From assembly GCA_021795215.1 (NCBI GenBank), contig JAJYPS010000009.1:1-43692 (forward strand): a stretch of DNA of 43,692 nt, read 5' to 3'. Shown piece by piece: positions 9,272 to 18,141 of this stretch. Position 1 is the stretch's first letter. The number at the start of each line of letters is the position of its first letter. This DNA is from Actinomycetes bacterium. GTDB lineage: Bacteria; Actinomycetota; Acidimicrobiia; Acidimicrobiales; JAKAOS01. The notes below the pieces were generated by a model. That model was not told the origin of the DNA and made no database searches. It worked only from the letters and a program-made list of their open reading frames with translations. The position numbers and the translations under genes were made by a program.

Positions 9272-9307
9272 TTTCGCAAAATAGTTGCGCAACTGACTTG
9301 CGCAAGT
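9272..9307. promoter_or_regulatory. Three 13-bp-spaced TTGCGCAA iterons, candidate Fur-family operator
   Basis: TTTCGCAA 9272-9279, TTGCGCAA 9285-9292, TTGCGCAA 9298-9305; latter two inside perfect 12-bp palindromes agttgcgcaact and acttgcgcaagt. Confidence 0.75.
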
Positions 9308-9332
9308 ATGTCACCCGTGCTTTCATGTAGGC

Positions 9333-9767
9333 ATGCCGAGACCATCCCCCGTAAGAGACGCGGTCCACAGGGTGCTGAGGCAGGAAGGGGCGCACGGGAC
9401 CACGTTGGACCGGCTGCGGGAGCTGGTGGCGGCGGCGGGAGTGCGGGCGGACTTCTCGTCGGTCTACCGGGCAGTGCTGCGCCTGGAGCAGGAGGGGGAC
9501 GTGGTGCGGGTGGACCTGGGGGACGGTGTGTCCCGCTTCGAGGGCGCCGGCAGCCACCACGAGCACGTGAAGTGCGACCGCTGTGGCGCCGTGGCGGCTG
9601 TTCCGGGGTGTCTGCTCGGGTCGGTGGCCGACTTGGTCATGGCCAGCACCGGCTTCGAGCTGTCGCAGCATTCCCTGGTGCTCTCGGGCACTTGCAGCGG
9701 ATGCCGCGGCGGGGGCGGGTCGCCGGTGCGCGTGGCTCCCGGTGCCGGTCGGAGGGCAGCGCTTTGA
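9333..9767 (+). CDS. Fur-family metal-responsive transcriptional regulator
   Basis: Winged-helix TSVYRAVLRLEQEGDVVRVDLGDGVSRFE-like region (FSSVYRAVLRL), GSHHEHVKCDRCGAV, CSGC C-terminal cysteines. Confidence 0.9.
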   Translation: MPRPSPVRDAVHRVLRQEGAHGTTLDRLRELVAAAGVRADFSSVYRAVLRLEQEGDVVRVDLGDGVSRFEGAGSHHEHVKCDRCGAVAAVPGCLLGSVADLVMASTGFELSQHSLVLSGTCSGCRGGGGSPVRVAPGAGRRAAL

Positions 9768-10657
9768 TCAACCTGTGGAACCCGTCCCACGTGTCGTTGG
9801 TCGCCGCACTGGTGGTGTCGGTGGCGCTCGGGATGCTGCACGGCATCACGCCGGACGAGCACACATGGCCCATAACGTTCAGCTACTCGGTCGGCAGCTA
9901 CTCCTCCCGAGGGGGGCGCAAGGCGGGATTTCTGTTCTCGGCCGCCTTCACGCTGCAGCGGGCGATCGCTGCGGAGCTGGCCTATCTGGCGTTGGGCCGG
10001 TTCGAGCTGGCCACACGGTGGCAGTACGAGGTGTACGTGGTGGTGGGCCTGGTGATGGCGGCGTCAGGGCTGTACGTGCTCCGCCGCGGAAAGGCGCTGC
10101 GGGTGGGACCGGACCTGCACTTGGACGGGCGCCGGAACCTGCCGCGGTTCATGCCGCTGGTGCATGGGTTCATCGCAGGGTGGGGCGTGGGTGCGTTCGC
10201 GACGATCGTGTACACGGTGCTGGCACCGGCGACGGGTTCGGCGTGGCTGGCGTGGCTGGCAGGAGCACTGTTCGGCATCGGGACGATGGTGACCCAGGTG
10301 CTGTTCGGAATGGGGGTGGGCGCCTGGATGGCGCGGCGGAAGCTGGCGCCGTCAGACCTGGCATCGGCGGCCCGGAAGGCATCCGGGCGGATCCTGTCGG
10401 CGGGCGGGGCGAGCTTCGTGGTGGTCGGCCTGACGGGGGTGGCGCTCCCGGCGCTCGTGGGCAGCGTCCAGCTCGTCACGCCGATCCACGTGCACAACCT
10501 GCACCATCTGGGCGCCGGGTTCCTGCTGGCAGTGGTCATGCTGGGCGGGGTGGCATTCTGGGCGCTCCGCAAGAGCATCCGGGAGGTGACCGAAGGTCGG
10601 GCTGGGGCCGGCAGCGAAAGCGACGGCAGATCGGTCGAGCGGGTCGACGCACGCTGA
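9764..10657 (+). CDS. Polytopic membrane protein, NiCoT/RcnA-like transition-metal transporter candidate
   Basis: VALGMLHGITPDEHTWPITFSYSVGSYSS (HxxxPDEH, reminiscent of HAxDADH of NiCoT) and HVHNLHHLGAG; TTG start overlaps Fur stop (TTGA). Confidence 0.75.
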   Translation: MINLWNPSHVSLVAALVVSVALGMLHGITPDEHTWPITFSYSVGSYSSRGGRKAGFLFSAAFTLQRAIAAELAYLALGRFELATRWQYEVYVVVGLVMAASGLYVLRRGKALRVGPDLHLDGRRNLPRFMPLVHGFIAGWGVGAFATIVYTVLAPATGSAWLAWLAGALFGIGTMVTQVLFGMGVGAWMARRKLAPSDLASAARKASGRILSAGGASFVVVGLTGVALPALVGSVQLVTPIHVHNLHHLGAGFLLAVVMLGGVAFWALRKSIREVTEGRAGAGSESDGRSVERVDAR

Positions 10658-10763
10658 GATGCCGAGACACTTCGGTCGTCTTCCGACATCCCGGGGCTCA
10701 CGGGTCGGGGTTCTGCCCACGTGCACGTGCGGCCCACGCGCGGATGGCTTCAGGCCGTAAGGC

Positions 10764-11627
10764 TCAGACGAATATGGGCTCCAACCGCCTCGTGGCCACG
10801 AGATCGGCCAGCCGGCCCTCGTCAGGTAGCTGCTGTCCGAAACGGCTGGCTGCGTCCAGCACGTGCGGCAATAGCGCCAGGTCGCCGGCGCTGGCGACGA
10901 ACACGTCGGGCCGGGCCAGCGCCCACCATACGGCCAGGTCGATGTCGCTCGGCTCCTCCAGCGGCTCGTACCATGTCGCCCGGGTGTGCTCCCTTCCCGC
11001 CCACGGCCGGGCGGCGAGCGACTTGATCGTCTGGACCGCCGTGCCCCGGGCGGAGCAGTCGGACGCCAGAGCTTCGAAGTTCTCCTTGTAGTAGCCGTTC
11101 TGCATCGTCGGGTAGTTGTAAGGCAGCAGCACCGAGTCGAAGTCGAACCGCTCCATGCTGCGCCGGTGCATGGCCGCGATCTGGAGTCCGTGGCCCGTGA
11201 CGCCGATCCAGTCGACCAGCCCCTCTTCCCGCGCCTGGACCGCTGCCTCCAACGCCCCTCCGGGACTGAGCGCCGTGTCCCACTCGATCGGGTCCGCCAA
11301 CGAGTGCAGCTGCCAGAGATCGACTTTGTCGACGCCCAATCGCTCCAGAGAGCGGTGCAGCTCCTCCCGTGCCCCGACTGCGGACCTCTGGTCACACTTG
11401 GTGGCGACGAAGAACTGGCCAGGGCATCTCTCCAGCCACGGCCGGACCCGCGCCTCCGCGTCGCCGTAGCTCGACGCCACGTCGATGTGGTTGACCCCGT
11501 GACGCAGCAGCACCTCCAGTGCCCTGTCCGCCTCGGCTTGGGTCGCGTGAGCGAGCGCCGCTCCCCCGAAGACGATCCTGGTGCTGTGGTGCCCTGTCCT
11601 ACCGAAGGGAAGCGTCGCAATGGCCAT
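10764..11627 (-). CDS. Aldo/keto reductase family protein
   Basis: LPFGRTGHHSTRIVFGGAAL, HIDVASSYGDAEARV, LGVDKVDLWQLHSLADP. Confidence 0.9.
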   Translation of the reverse strand: MAIATLPFGRTGHHSTRIVFGGAALAHATQAEADRALEVLLRHGVNHIDVASSYGDAEARVRPWLERCPGQFFVATKCDQRSAVGAREELHRSLERLGVDKVDLWQLHSLADPIEWDTALSPGGALEAAVQAREEGLVDWIGVTGHGLQIAAMHRRSMERFDFDSVLLPYNYPTMQNGYYKENFEALASDCSARGTAVQTIKSLAARPWAGREHTRATWYEPLEEPSDIDLAVWWALARPDVFVASAGDLALLPHVLDAASRFGQQLPDEGRLADLVATRRLEPIFV

Positions 11628-11733
11628 AGGACGTTGCTACCCGCATCCGGCCCGCAGGACTACCGCCAGGACTACCGCCGGGCGAGAACGCCGGATGCTC
11701 GCCTCGCAAGGCCACAGCGGTACTACGGGACGT

Positions 11734-12594
11734 TCAGCCGGCCAACGCTGCTGCCGCGGCTCTCTCGGCCTGCATCCCGTAAGAGGAGCCGAACAGCGCG
11801 GCGTGCACCAGGAGCGGGTGGAGCTGGTGGAGCGGCACTCGCCTCTGCCACCCCGCCGCCAGGGGCGCCACCTCGTCGTAGGCGGCCACGATGCGGTCCA
11901 GGTAGGGGGTGCCGAACAGGGCCAGCATCGCCAGGTCCGTCTCCCTGTGCCCTCCGTGAGCTGCCGGATCGACCAACCAGGCGCTGCCCGGTGCGCCCCA
12001 CATGACGTTGCCCGACCAGAGGTCGCCGTGGAGCCGGCTGGGAGGCTCGGGCGGGCCGCCAAGCTGCTCGAGGCGGGACATGACCTGTTCCACCAGAGCC
12101 GCTCCTCGGCCGGAGATCGCACCACGGCTCCTGGCCAGCTCCAGGTAAGGCGCCAGACGAGCTTCGGCGTAGAAGGCGGGCCAGAGGTCCCGAAGCCGGT
12201 TGTCCAGCGGAAGGGTGCCGACGAAGCCCGGCCACTCGGCACCGAATGCGGCAGCGCCGCAGGAGTGCATCCGGGCCAGCCCTCGTCCCAGCGCCTCGGC
12301 CGCCGCCGGGGAAGGCCCCACCTCGGCTATCCACGCCATGAGGATGCCGCCGCGGCTGTACGACAGCACGTCCGGCACGTCCACTGCGCCAGTTCCGGCC
12401 AACCATGCCAGACCTCTGGCCTCCGCCTGGAAGAAGTCCTGCGGAGCATGTGCCCAGACCTTGGCGAACGCTTCGCGCCCGTCCCCCAGGCGGACCCTCC
12501 TCGACCGCCCGGCACCGACCACGGACAGGACCGACGTTCCTGCGGCGGCCGCCAGCCCGTCGAGCTCCAACCGTTCCGCTTCGAGAGCTCCCAA
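11734..12594 (-). CDS. Fructosamine/ketosamine-3-kinase family protein
   Basis: SRLHGDLWSGNVMWGAPGSAWLVDPAAHGGHRETDLAMLALFG, typical FN3K signature; TTG start. Confidence 0.9.
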   Translation of the reverse strand: MGALEAERLELDGLAAAAGTSVLSVVGAGRSRRVRLGDGREAFAKVWAHAPQDFFQAEARGLAWLAGTGAVDVPDVLSYSRGGILMAWIAEVGPSPAAAEALGRGLARMHSCGAAAFGAEWPGFVGTLPLDNRLRDLWPAFYAEARLAPYLELARSRGAISGRGAALVEQVMSRLEQLGGPPEPPSRLHGDLWSGNVMWGAPGSAWLVDPAAHGGHRETDLAMLALFGTPYLDRIVAAYDEVAPLAAGWQRRVPLHQLHPLLVHAALFGSSYGMQAERAAAAALAG

Positions 12595-12675
12595 CTCAGC
12601 CCGCTCCGACCCCGCCTCCTGCCGGTCGCCCCGCTCGTCCAGGCGACGCCCCTGGGCAGCCGGCCCACGGTTGCT

Positions 12676-13200
12676 TCACCTCGCCGGCCCCCGGCGTCGC
12701 TTCACCATCGAGTCGAGGTGCTTCACCAAGCTCCTGCAGGATCGCTCCACCACTGCCACCACGTCGTCGAATCCCGATTCGTCGCCGTAGTAAGGGTCGT
12801 CCACGTCCAAATTGCCCTCCGGCTCCTCGGAGAAGCTGCGCAGCAGCACCAGCTTCCCCGACGACGCGATGCCAGGGGCCATCCGGGAGAGCGTGGCCAC
12901 GTGCGACCGGTCGAGCGCTACCACCAGGTCCCGTCCCGCCAGCAGCTCCCGGTCGACCTGCCTTGCCATGTGGCGGCCGGCGTCGTACCCGGCAGCCCGG
13001 AGCGATGCCGCCGCCCGGGCATCCATCGGCTGTCCGACGTGCCAGCCGCCCGTCCCCACGCTGTCCACCGCCACCTCGTCGCTCAGCCCGGCCTCGTCCA
13101 GCATCCGCACCAGAACCCTCTCGGCGATCGGGGAACGGCAGATGTTGCCGGTGCACACGAAGCAGACCCTGATCGGTCCCGACTCGACGGCGGAGCTCAT
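12676..13200 (-). CDS. Low-molecular-weight protein tyrosine phosphatase
   Basis: VCFVCTGNICRSPIAERVL (CX5R) and DDPYYGDESGFDDV. Confidence 0.93.
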   Translation of the reverse strand: MSSAVESGPIRVCFVCTGNICRSPIAERVLVRMLDEAGLSDEVAVDSVGTGGWHVGQPMDARAAASLRAAGYDAGRHMARQVDRELLAGRDLVVALDRSHVATLSRMAPGIASSGKLVLLRSFSEEPEGNLDVDDPYYGDESGFDDVVAVVERSCRSLVKHLDSMVKRRRGPAR

Positions 13201-13880
13201 CCCGCCACCGTGGCCGACGGACAGAACCACGCCAGCACGCAGGAGCGGCAGGCAGGCTTGCGCGCCGTGCACACCGCGCGGCCGTGCAGTATCAGCCGCA
13301 GGGACAGCGGCCCCCACTCCTTTCGCGGGAGGTACCGGCACAGCTCCGCCTCGATCTTCTCCGGATCGGTGGCCGACGACAGCTCCAGCCTTGCCGACAG
13401 GCGGGTGACGTGGGTGTCGACCGGCAGGCCCGGTAGGCCGAACGCCACACTGCGCACCACGTTGGCCGTCTTGCGCCCCACTCCCGGAAGCTCCGTCAGC
13501 TTCTCCATCTCCGGGGGAACCTGGCCGCCGTGGTGCTCGTCCACAGCCGCCGCCATCGCGATCAGGCTCTTCGTCTTCGATCGGAAGAACCCAGTGGGCC
13601 GGATCATCTCCTCCAGCTCCGCCGGCTCCGCGCGAGCCAGGTCCTCGGGAGCGGGGTAGCGGGAGAACAGTGACGGGGTCACCAGGTTGACTCGCTCGTC
13701 GGTGCACTGCGCAGACAGAATGGTCGCCACCAGGAGCTGAAACGGATCGGTGTGCACAAGTGCGCAGAGCGACCGGCCGTCACCCGGATACTCCTGCGCC
13801 AACAGCTCTGCCGTCGTCCTTGTCCTTCCCTGGGCAGTACGCGGCTTCCGGGCAGCAGCGGGTCGAGCGAGTGCCGTCAT
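13197..13880 (-). CDS. nth: Endonuclease III
   Basis: LLVATILSAQCTDERVN, LPGVGRKTANVVRSVAFG, VDTHVTRLSARL, C-terminal CTARKPACRSCVLAWFC FeS ligands. Confidence 0.95.
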   Translation of the reverse strand: MTALARPAAARKPRTAQGRTRTTAELLAQEYPGDGRSLCALVHTDPFQLLVATILSAQCTDERVNLVTPSLFSRYPAPEDLARAEPAELEEMIRPTGFFRSKTKSLIAMAAAVDEHHGGQVPPEMEKLTELPGVGRKTANVVRSVAFGLPGLPVDTHVTRLSARLELSSATDPEKIEAELCRYLPRKEWGPLSLRLILHGRAVCTARKPACRSCVLAWFCPSATVAG

Positions 13881-13909
13881 CAGCGCCCACGACCTTACAG
13901 GGCGGCCCT

Positions 13910-13915
13910 TAACCT
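13910..13915 (+). promoter_or_regulatory. -10 hexamer of putative leaderless mshD transcript (TAACCT-N7-GTG)
   Basis: TAACCT tgcgcgg GTG. Confidence 0.5.
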
Positions 13916-13922
13916 TGCGCGG

Positions 13923-14849
13923 GTGCACACGATCGAGGTCAGGGAGCGCATGGACCAGGCGGAGGTGTCGGCCATCTCCCGGCTGCTGCTCGCCGTCTCT
14001 CTGGCGGACGGCCACGCTCCTCTGGGGGAGCACAACTGGCTGGACCTGGTGCAAGGTGGGCGCGCAGGCCACGTGGCCGTGCTGGCCAAGTCCCGAGCGA
14101 CCGGCCAGCTGATCGGCTATGCACAGGTCAGCAGGGGTCACGGCAGCTGGGCGCTCGAGTACTCGGTCCACCCTCGCTACCGCTCCTCCGGCCGGGAGAT
14201 CGGAGAGGACCTGGTTCGAGCGGCGCTGAGCCAGGTGTCCCGAGGTGGCGGGGGGCACGTACATCTCTGGGTGCCCAAGCCGGACGCGGCGGCCGACCAG
14301 GTGGCATCTTCCAACGGCTTGACACGGGGGCGAGACCTGCTCCAGCTGCGCCGGCCGTTGCCGGCGGCCGCACCGCCTCCCGGACCCCGTCTCAGGGCGT
14401 TCCGTCCCGGCAGGGACGAGGAAGCCTGGCTGGAGCTGAACAATCGGGCCTTCGCCTGGCACCCCGAGCAGGGAGGTTGGGATCGGGACATCCTGGCGAG
14501 GCGACAGGCCGAGAACTGGTTCGATCCGGAGGGGTTCCTTCTGGCCGAAGACGACGGGCACCTGGTCGGGTTCTGCTGGACGAAGGTGCACGACGAGGCC
14601 GAGCCTCCGCTGGGAGAGATCTACGTGGTCGCGGTGGCGCCCGAGGCGCGAGGGCGCGGTCTCGGGCGGTTCCTCGTCCTGTCCGGCCTCCGGTTCCTCT
14701 CCGACAGGCGTCTCGGCGTGGCGATGCTGTACGTCGACGCCTCCAACGCCACCGCCCGCAAGCTGTACGACGAGCTGGGCTTCACCGTGGACCATCTCGA
14801 CCGGGCATATGTAGCGGACGTCGAACCGATCCCAGCCGAAGGCGACTGA
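13923..14849 (+). CDS. mshD: Mycothiol synthase (tandem GNAT)
   Basis: LNNRAFAWHPEQGGW, ENWFDPEGFLLAEDDG, VAVAPEARGRGLGRFL, LYVDASNATARKLYDELGF. Confidence 0.92.
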   Translation: MHTIEVRERMDQAEVSAISRLLLAVSLADGHAPLGEHNWLDLVQGGRAGHVAVLAKSRATGQLIGYAQVSRGHGSWALEYSVHPRYRSSGREIGEDLVRAALSQVSRGGGGHVHLWVPKPDAAADQVASSNGLTRGRDLLQLRRPLPAAAPPPGPRLRAFRPGRDEEAWLELNNRAFAWHPEQGGWDRDILARRQAENWFDPEGFLLAEDDGHLVGFCWTKVHDEAEPPLGEIYVVAVAPEARGRGLGRFLVLSGLRFLSDRRLGVAMLYVDASNATARKLYDELGFTVDHLDRAYVADVEPIPAEGD

Positions 14850-14857
14850 CGGTCGGG

Positions 14858-14903
14858 CGGCTGAACGGGACCGCTCTCGCGGACCGGCGCGGCCCGTCAG
14901 CCG
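14858..14903. terminator. Inverted repeat between convergent mshD and VIT genes, possible bidirectional terminator
   Basis: cggctgaacggg ... cccgtcagccg, near-perfect arms around a GC-rich inner hairpin; no U-tract. Confidence 0.45.
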
Positions 14904-14912
14904 AACCGGGCC

Positions 14913-15656
14913 TCAAGCCCCGCTGTGCATCCCGATCAGGCTGCCCACGCCGAAGGTGATCCCTGCCGCCACGGCGGAGACCACCAGCTGGCGAAGCGCC
15001 GAGCGCAGCGGCGAGCGACCCGTGAAGGCGGCCAGTGCCAGTCCGATCGCCAGAGCCGTCCCCGCACCGAGAACGACCGACGCCAGGATGGCCGGGGTTC
15101 CCGAGGTGAAGAACCAGGGCAGCAGGGGCAGCACCGCACCCAGGGCGAACGCCGCGAGGGAAGACATCGCCGCCGACCTCGGCGATCCCAGGGAGTCGGG
15201 ATCCAGGCCGAGCTCCTCCCTGGCGTGGGTCTCGAGCGCGGTCTCGGGATCGCGCATCATCGTCTCGGCCAGCTCCTCCGCCACCTTGGTGTCGAGGCCC
15301 CGCTTCTCGTACAGGTGGACGAGCTCCCGTCGTTCGGCGGCGGGGTGGCGCTTCAGCTCCCGACGCTCCACGTCCAGCTCCCGCTCGAACAGCTCTCTCT
15401 GGGCGGACATCGACACGTACTCCCCCGCAGCCATGGAGAACGCCCCGCTGAGCAGTCCGGCCAGACCTGCGAGGCGCACGAAGCCCGGTGCCGGATGCGC
15501 TCCCGCTACCCCGAGGATCAACGACACGTTCGTCACCAAACCGTCACTTATCCCGAACACGGCCGCTCTCGCAGAACCCCCCTGCACGTCACGATGGTGC
15601 TTCTCCGAGGCGTCCGGATGAGAGGCGCTGGGGCCGGCACCCTGCTGGTCAACCAT
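14913..15656 (-). CDS. VIT1/CCC1-family iron/manganese transporter-like protein
   Basis: AAVFGISDGLVTNVSLILGVAGA, AGEYVSMSAQRELFERELDVERREL. Confidence 0.9.
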   Translation of the reverse strand: MVDQQGAGPSASHPDASEKHHRDVQGGSARAAVFGISDGLVTNVSLILGVAGAHPAPGFVRLAGLAGLLSGAFSMAAGEYVSMSAQRELFERELDVERRELKRHPAAERRELVHLYEKRGLDTKVAEELAETMMRDPETALETHAREELGLDPDSLGSPRSAAMSSLAAFALGAVLPLLPWFFTSGTPAILASVVLGAGTALAIGLALAAFTGRSPLRSALRQLVVSAVAAGITFGVGSLIGMHSGA

Positions 15657-15663
15657 GCGCCGA

Positions 15664-15669
15664 AGGCTA
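15664..15669 (-). promoter_or_regulatory. -10 hexamer of putative leaderless VIT-family transcript (TAGCCT-N7-ATG)
   Basis: TAGCCT tcggcgc ATG on minus strand. Confidence 0.5.
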
Positions 15670-15723
15670 ACCCAGCCGGGCACGGCGCGCGTCGCTCCGA
15701 GGCGGGAGCGGAGGCACGGACGC

Positions 15724-15729
15724 TAACGT
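15724..15729 (+). promoter_or_regulatory. -10 hexamer of putative leaderless rlmN transcript (TAACGT-N7-GTG)
   Basis: TAACGT ccacctg GTG. Confidence 0.5.
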
Positions 15730-15736
15730 CCACCTG

Positions 15737-16972
15737 GTGACCGGCCGGCCCGCGGAGAGCTTCGAGACGATACCGGTCGCCCCCGCGGAGCAGGTCGAAG
15801 GGGGCGCCCGCGAAACCTCCGTGCCAGCCCCTGGCGGTCAGAGGCGCTACGACCTCGACAGGGCGCAACTGTCGGACATCCTGGCCGGTGAGCCGTCCTT
15901 CAGGGTGGCGCAGGTGTGGGACGCCCTTTACCGCCGGGGCGCGGACTCCGGCGAGTGCACCGACCTGCCGCTCGGCCTGCGGGACCGCCTGGCGGCCCAT
16001 CCGTCTCTGGCTCCCTCCCTCGTGAAGCTGGCCGAACTGGAAGCGGACGGCGAGGAGCCCGGCGGGGACCGCCGGGGAGCACCGGACGGACAGCGAACCG
16101 GTGCGGAGGGGACTGTCAAGTGGGTGTTCGGTCTGGAGGACGGCCCCTCGGTCGAGACCGTCCTGATGGGATATCACGACCGGTCCACCGTGTGCGTGTC
16201 GAGCCAGGCGGGATGCGCCATGGGCTGTACGTTCTGCGCCACGGGCCAGGCGGGTTTCTCGAGACAGCTCACCCGGGGCGAGATCGTGGAACAGGTCGTG
16301 GTAGCCGCCCGGGCAGCGCGTGAACGGGGTATGCGCCGACTTGGCAACGTCGTGTTCATGGGGATGGGCGAACCGCTCGCCAACTACCGGTCGGTCTCCG
16401 CCGCGATCACCTCCCTCACGGCCGACGTCGGGCTGTCGGCGCGGAGGATCACCGTCTCCACGGTGGGCGTGGTGCCCGGTATCGAGCGTATGGCAGCGGA
16501 GGGGCGTCCGGTGGGACTGGCCCTTTCCCTCCATGCCGCCAACGACGCCCTGAGATCGGAGCTGGTGCCCCAGAACAGGCGTTACGGGTTGGCAAAGCTG
16601 TCGGAAGCTTGCTCCGCCTGGACCCGCCGCACGGGCAGGCGGCTGTCTCTCGAATGGGCATGCATGAAGGGCGTGAACGACTCTTCGCGGGACATGGCGG
16701 AGCTGGCGGGGTTCGCCCGGCCCCTCGGCGCGCACGTCAACCTGATCCCCCTCAACTCGACCCCCGGATGGCGTTGCGAGGCGACACCGGCCGGCACAGT
16801 GGAAGAGCTGGCTGACCAGCTGCGCCGCAGCGGCGTCAACGCCACCGTGAGGCGCAACCGGGGCCGCTCCATCGCTGCGGCGTGCGGCCAGCTGGCCGCC
16901 ACTTCGCAACCGCGACGCAGGCCGGTTCCGACGATGATGGAGACTGCCCTGACGGGCGGTCGCGGATCCTGA
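15737..16972 (+). CDS. rlmN: Dual-specificity 23S rRNA/tRNA adenine-C2 methyltransferase RlmN
   Basis: SSQAGCAMGCTFCATGQAGFSRQLTRGEIVEQV, VFMGMGEPLANY, LSLHAAND. Confidence 0.95.
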   Translation: MTGRPAESFETIPVAPAEQVEGGARETSVPAPGGQRRYDLDRAQLSDILAGEPSFRVAQVWDALYRRGADSGECTDLPLGLRDRLAAHPSLAPSLVKLAELEADGEEPGGDRRGAPDGQRTGAEGTVKWVFGLEDGPSVETVLMGYHDRSTVCVSSQAGCAMGCTFCATGQAGFSRQLTRGEIVEQVVVAARAARERGMRRLGNVVFMGMGEPLANYRSVSAAITSLTADVGLSARRITVSTVGVVPGIERMAAEGRPVGLALSLHAANDALRSELVPQNRRYGLAKLSEACSAWTRRTGRRLSLEWACMKGVNDSSRDMAELAGFARPLGAHVNLIPLNSTPGWRCEATPAGTVEELADQLRRSGVNATVRRNRGRSIAAACGQLAATSQPRRRPVPTMMETALTGGRGS

Positions 16973-16985
16973 GACAATCGCGAAC

Positions 16986-17345
16986 ATGGAATCTCGCCAG
17001 TGGTTGAACCGCAGCCAGCCCCAGACGCTTCAGATAGCGGTGATGCTCCTCTACCTGAACGCCTTCTTCCTGCTTCTGCGGGGACTCGGAGGCGGCCTCG
17101 CACTGCTTCCGCTCGCTCTCGTCGCGGGACAGGCGGCAGGGGCGTTCGGCATAGCGAACGAGCGAAAATGGGGATACGTCCTGGCGCTGGTGGCGTCAGG
17201 GGTAGTCGCGGCTTTTGCCGTCTACATAGCGATCCTGGTGGGACTCGCCTTCTCGTCGCTGCTGAACATGATGTTCGACGTCGCCGTGGTGGCGCTGCTG
17301 CTGCATCCCATGAGCCGTTCCTACCGGAGAATATGGTTCAAGTAG
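16986..17345 (+). CDS. Small membrane protein, unknown function
   Basis: 119 aa, four hydrophobic segments; GACAAT-N7-ATG. Confidence 0.65.
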   Translation: MESRQWLNRSQPQTLQIAVMLLYLNAFFLLLRGLGGGLALLPLALVAGQAAGAFGIANERKWGYVLALVASGVVAAFAVYIAILVGLAFSSLLNMMFDVAVVALLLHPMSRSYRRIWFK

Positions 17346-17352
17346 GCACCAG

Positions 17353-18141
17353 ATGGCTCGCCTAGACACCGGGCGGCGGGACGCCGGAGGGCCGGGCGCC
17401 GACGGGCCATCTGGCGTCGGGCGGCGGGGCGCCGGATGGAAGAGCGCCGTGAGCGGCGAGCTCCCCGAAGGGCACCGGAAGTCGCAGGCGGTGCAGTCCA
17501 TGTTCGACGCCATCGCCGGGCGCTACGAGTTGTGCAACACCCTGTTCACGCTGACGCTGGACAGGCGTTGGCGGGCCGCCGCCGTGGATGCCCTCGGGCT
17601 GGAGCCACGGTCGGAGGTTCTGGACGTGGCCTCCGGCACGGGGGACCTTTGCCGGGAGCTGGCCGGCCGGGGCTTCAGCCCCGTAGGGGTCGACCTGTCG
17701 TGGGGCATGCTCGCCAACGCTCGCGGAGGTGCTCCGACGATCCAGGCCGACGCGGCGAGCCTGCCGCTCCCCGGCGCATCGTTCGACGGCGTCACCAGCG
17801 GTTTCGGCCTACGCAACTTCGCGGACCTGCCGGCCACCCTGGCCGAGATGGCCCGGGTGCTGCGCCCCGGGGGGCGAGTCGCCCTCCTGGAGGTCGCCAC
17901 ACCGGCCAACCCGCTGCTAAGGATGGGGCACGGCCTGTGGTTCAACCACGTGGTGCCAGCGGTGGGCGGCGTGCTGTCGGACTCGACCGCCTACCGCTAC
18001 CTTCCCCGGAGCGTCACCTACCTGCCGAGCCCGGAGCGGATGTCGCAGATGATGCAGGAGGCGGGCTTCTCCCACGTGGCGAACCGACTGCTGTGGGGCG
18101 GCCTCGCGCAGCTGTTCACTGCCACCCGCTCCCCGGCATGA
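17353..18141 (+). CDS. menG: Demethylmenaquinone methyltransferase (UbiE/MenG family)
   Basis: SQAVQSMFDAIAGRYELCNTLFTLTLDRRWR, LDVASGTGDLC, GFGLRNFAD; start may be GTG 17449. Confidence 0.9.
   Translation: MARLDTGRRDAGGPGADGPSGVGRRGAGWKSAVSGELPEGHRKSQAVQSMFDAIAGRYELCNTLFTLTLDRRWRAAAVDALGLEPRSEVLDVASGTGDLCRELAGRGFSPVGVDLSWGMLANARGGAPTIQADAASLPLPGASFDGVTSGFGLRNFADLPATLAEMARVLRPGGRVALLEVATPANPLLRMGHGLWFNHVVPAVGGVLSDSTAYRYLPRSVTYLPSPERMSQMMQEAGFSHVANRLLWGGLAQLFTATRSPA

Noticed and set aside
6389-9292. 967-aa minus-strand ORF opposite the MgtE-N/CBS and NRAMP genes
   Set aside because: His/Gln/Arg-rich shadow translation with no domain resemblance; sense genes are clear.
10718-10729. Perfect palindrome CACGTGCACGTG between convergent genes
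   Set aside because: Short, GC-rich, sits in a convergent spacer; could be a terminator stem or chance, insufficient evidence.
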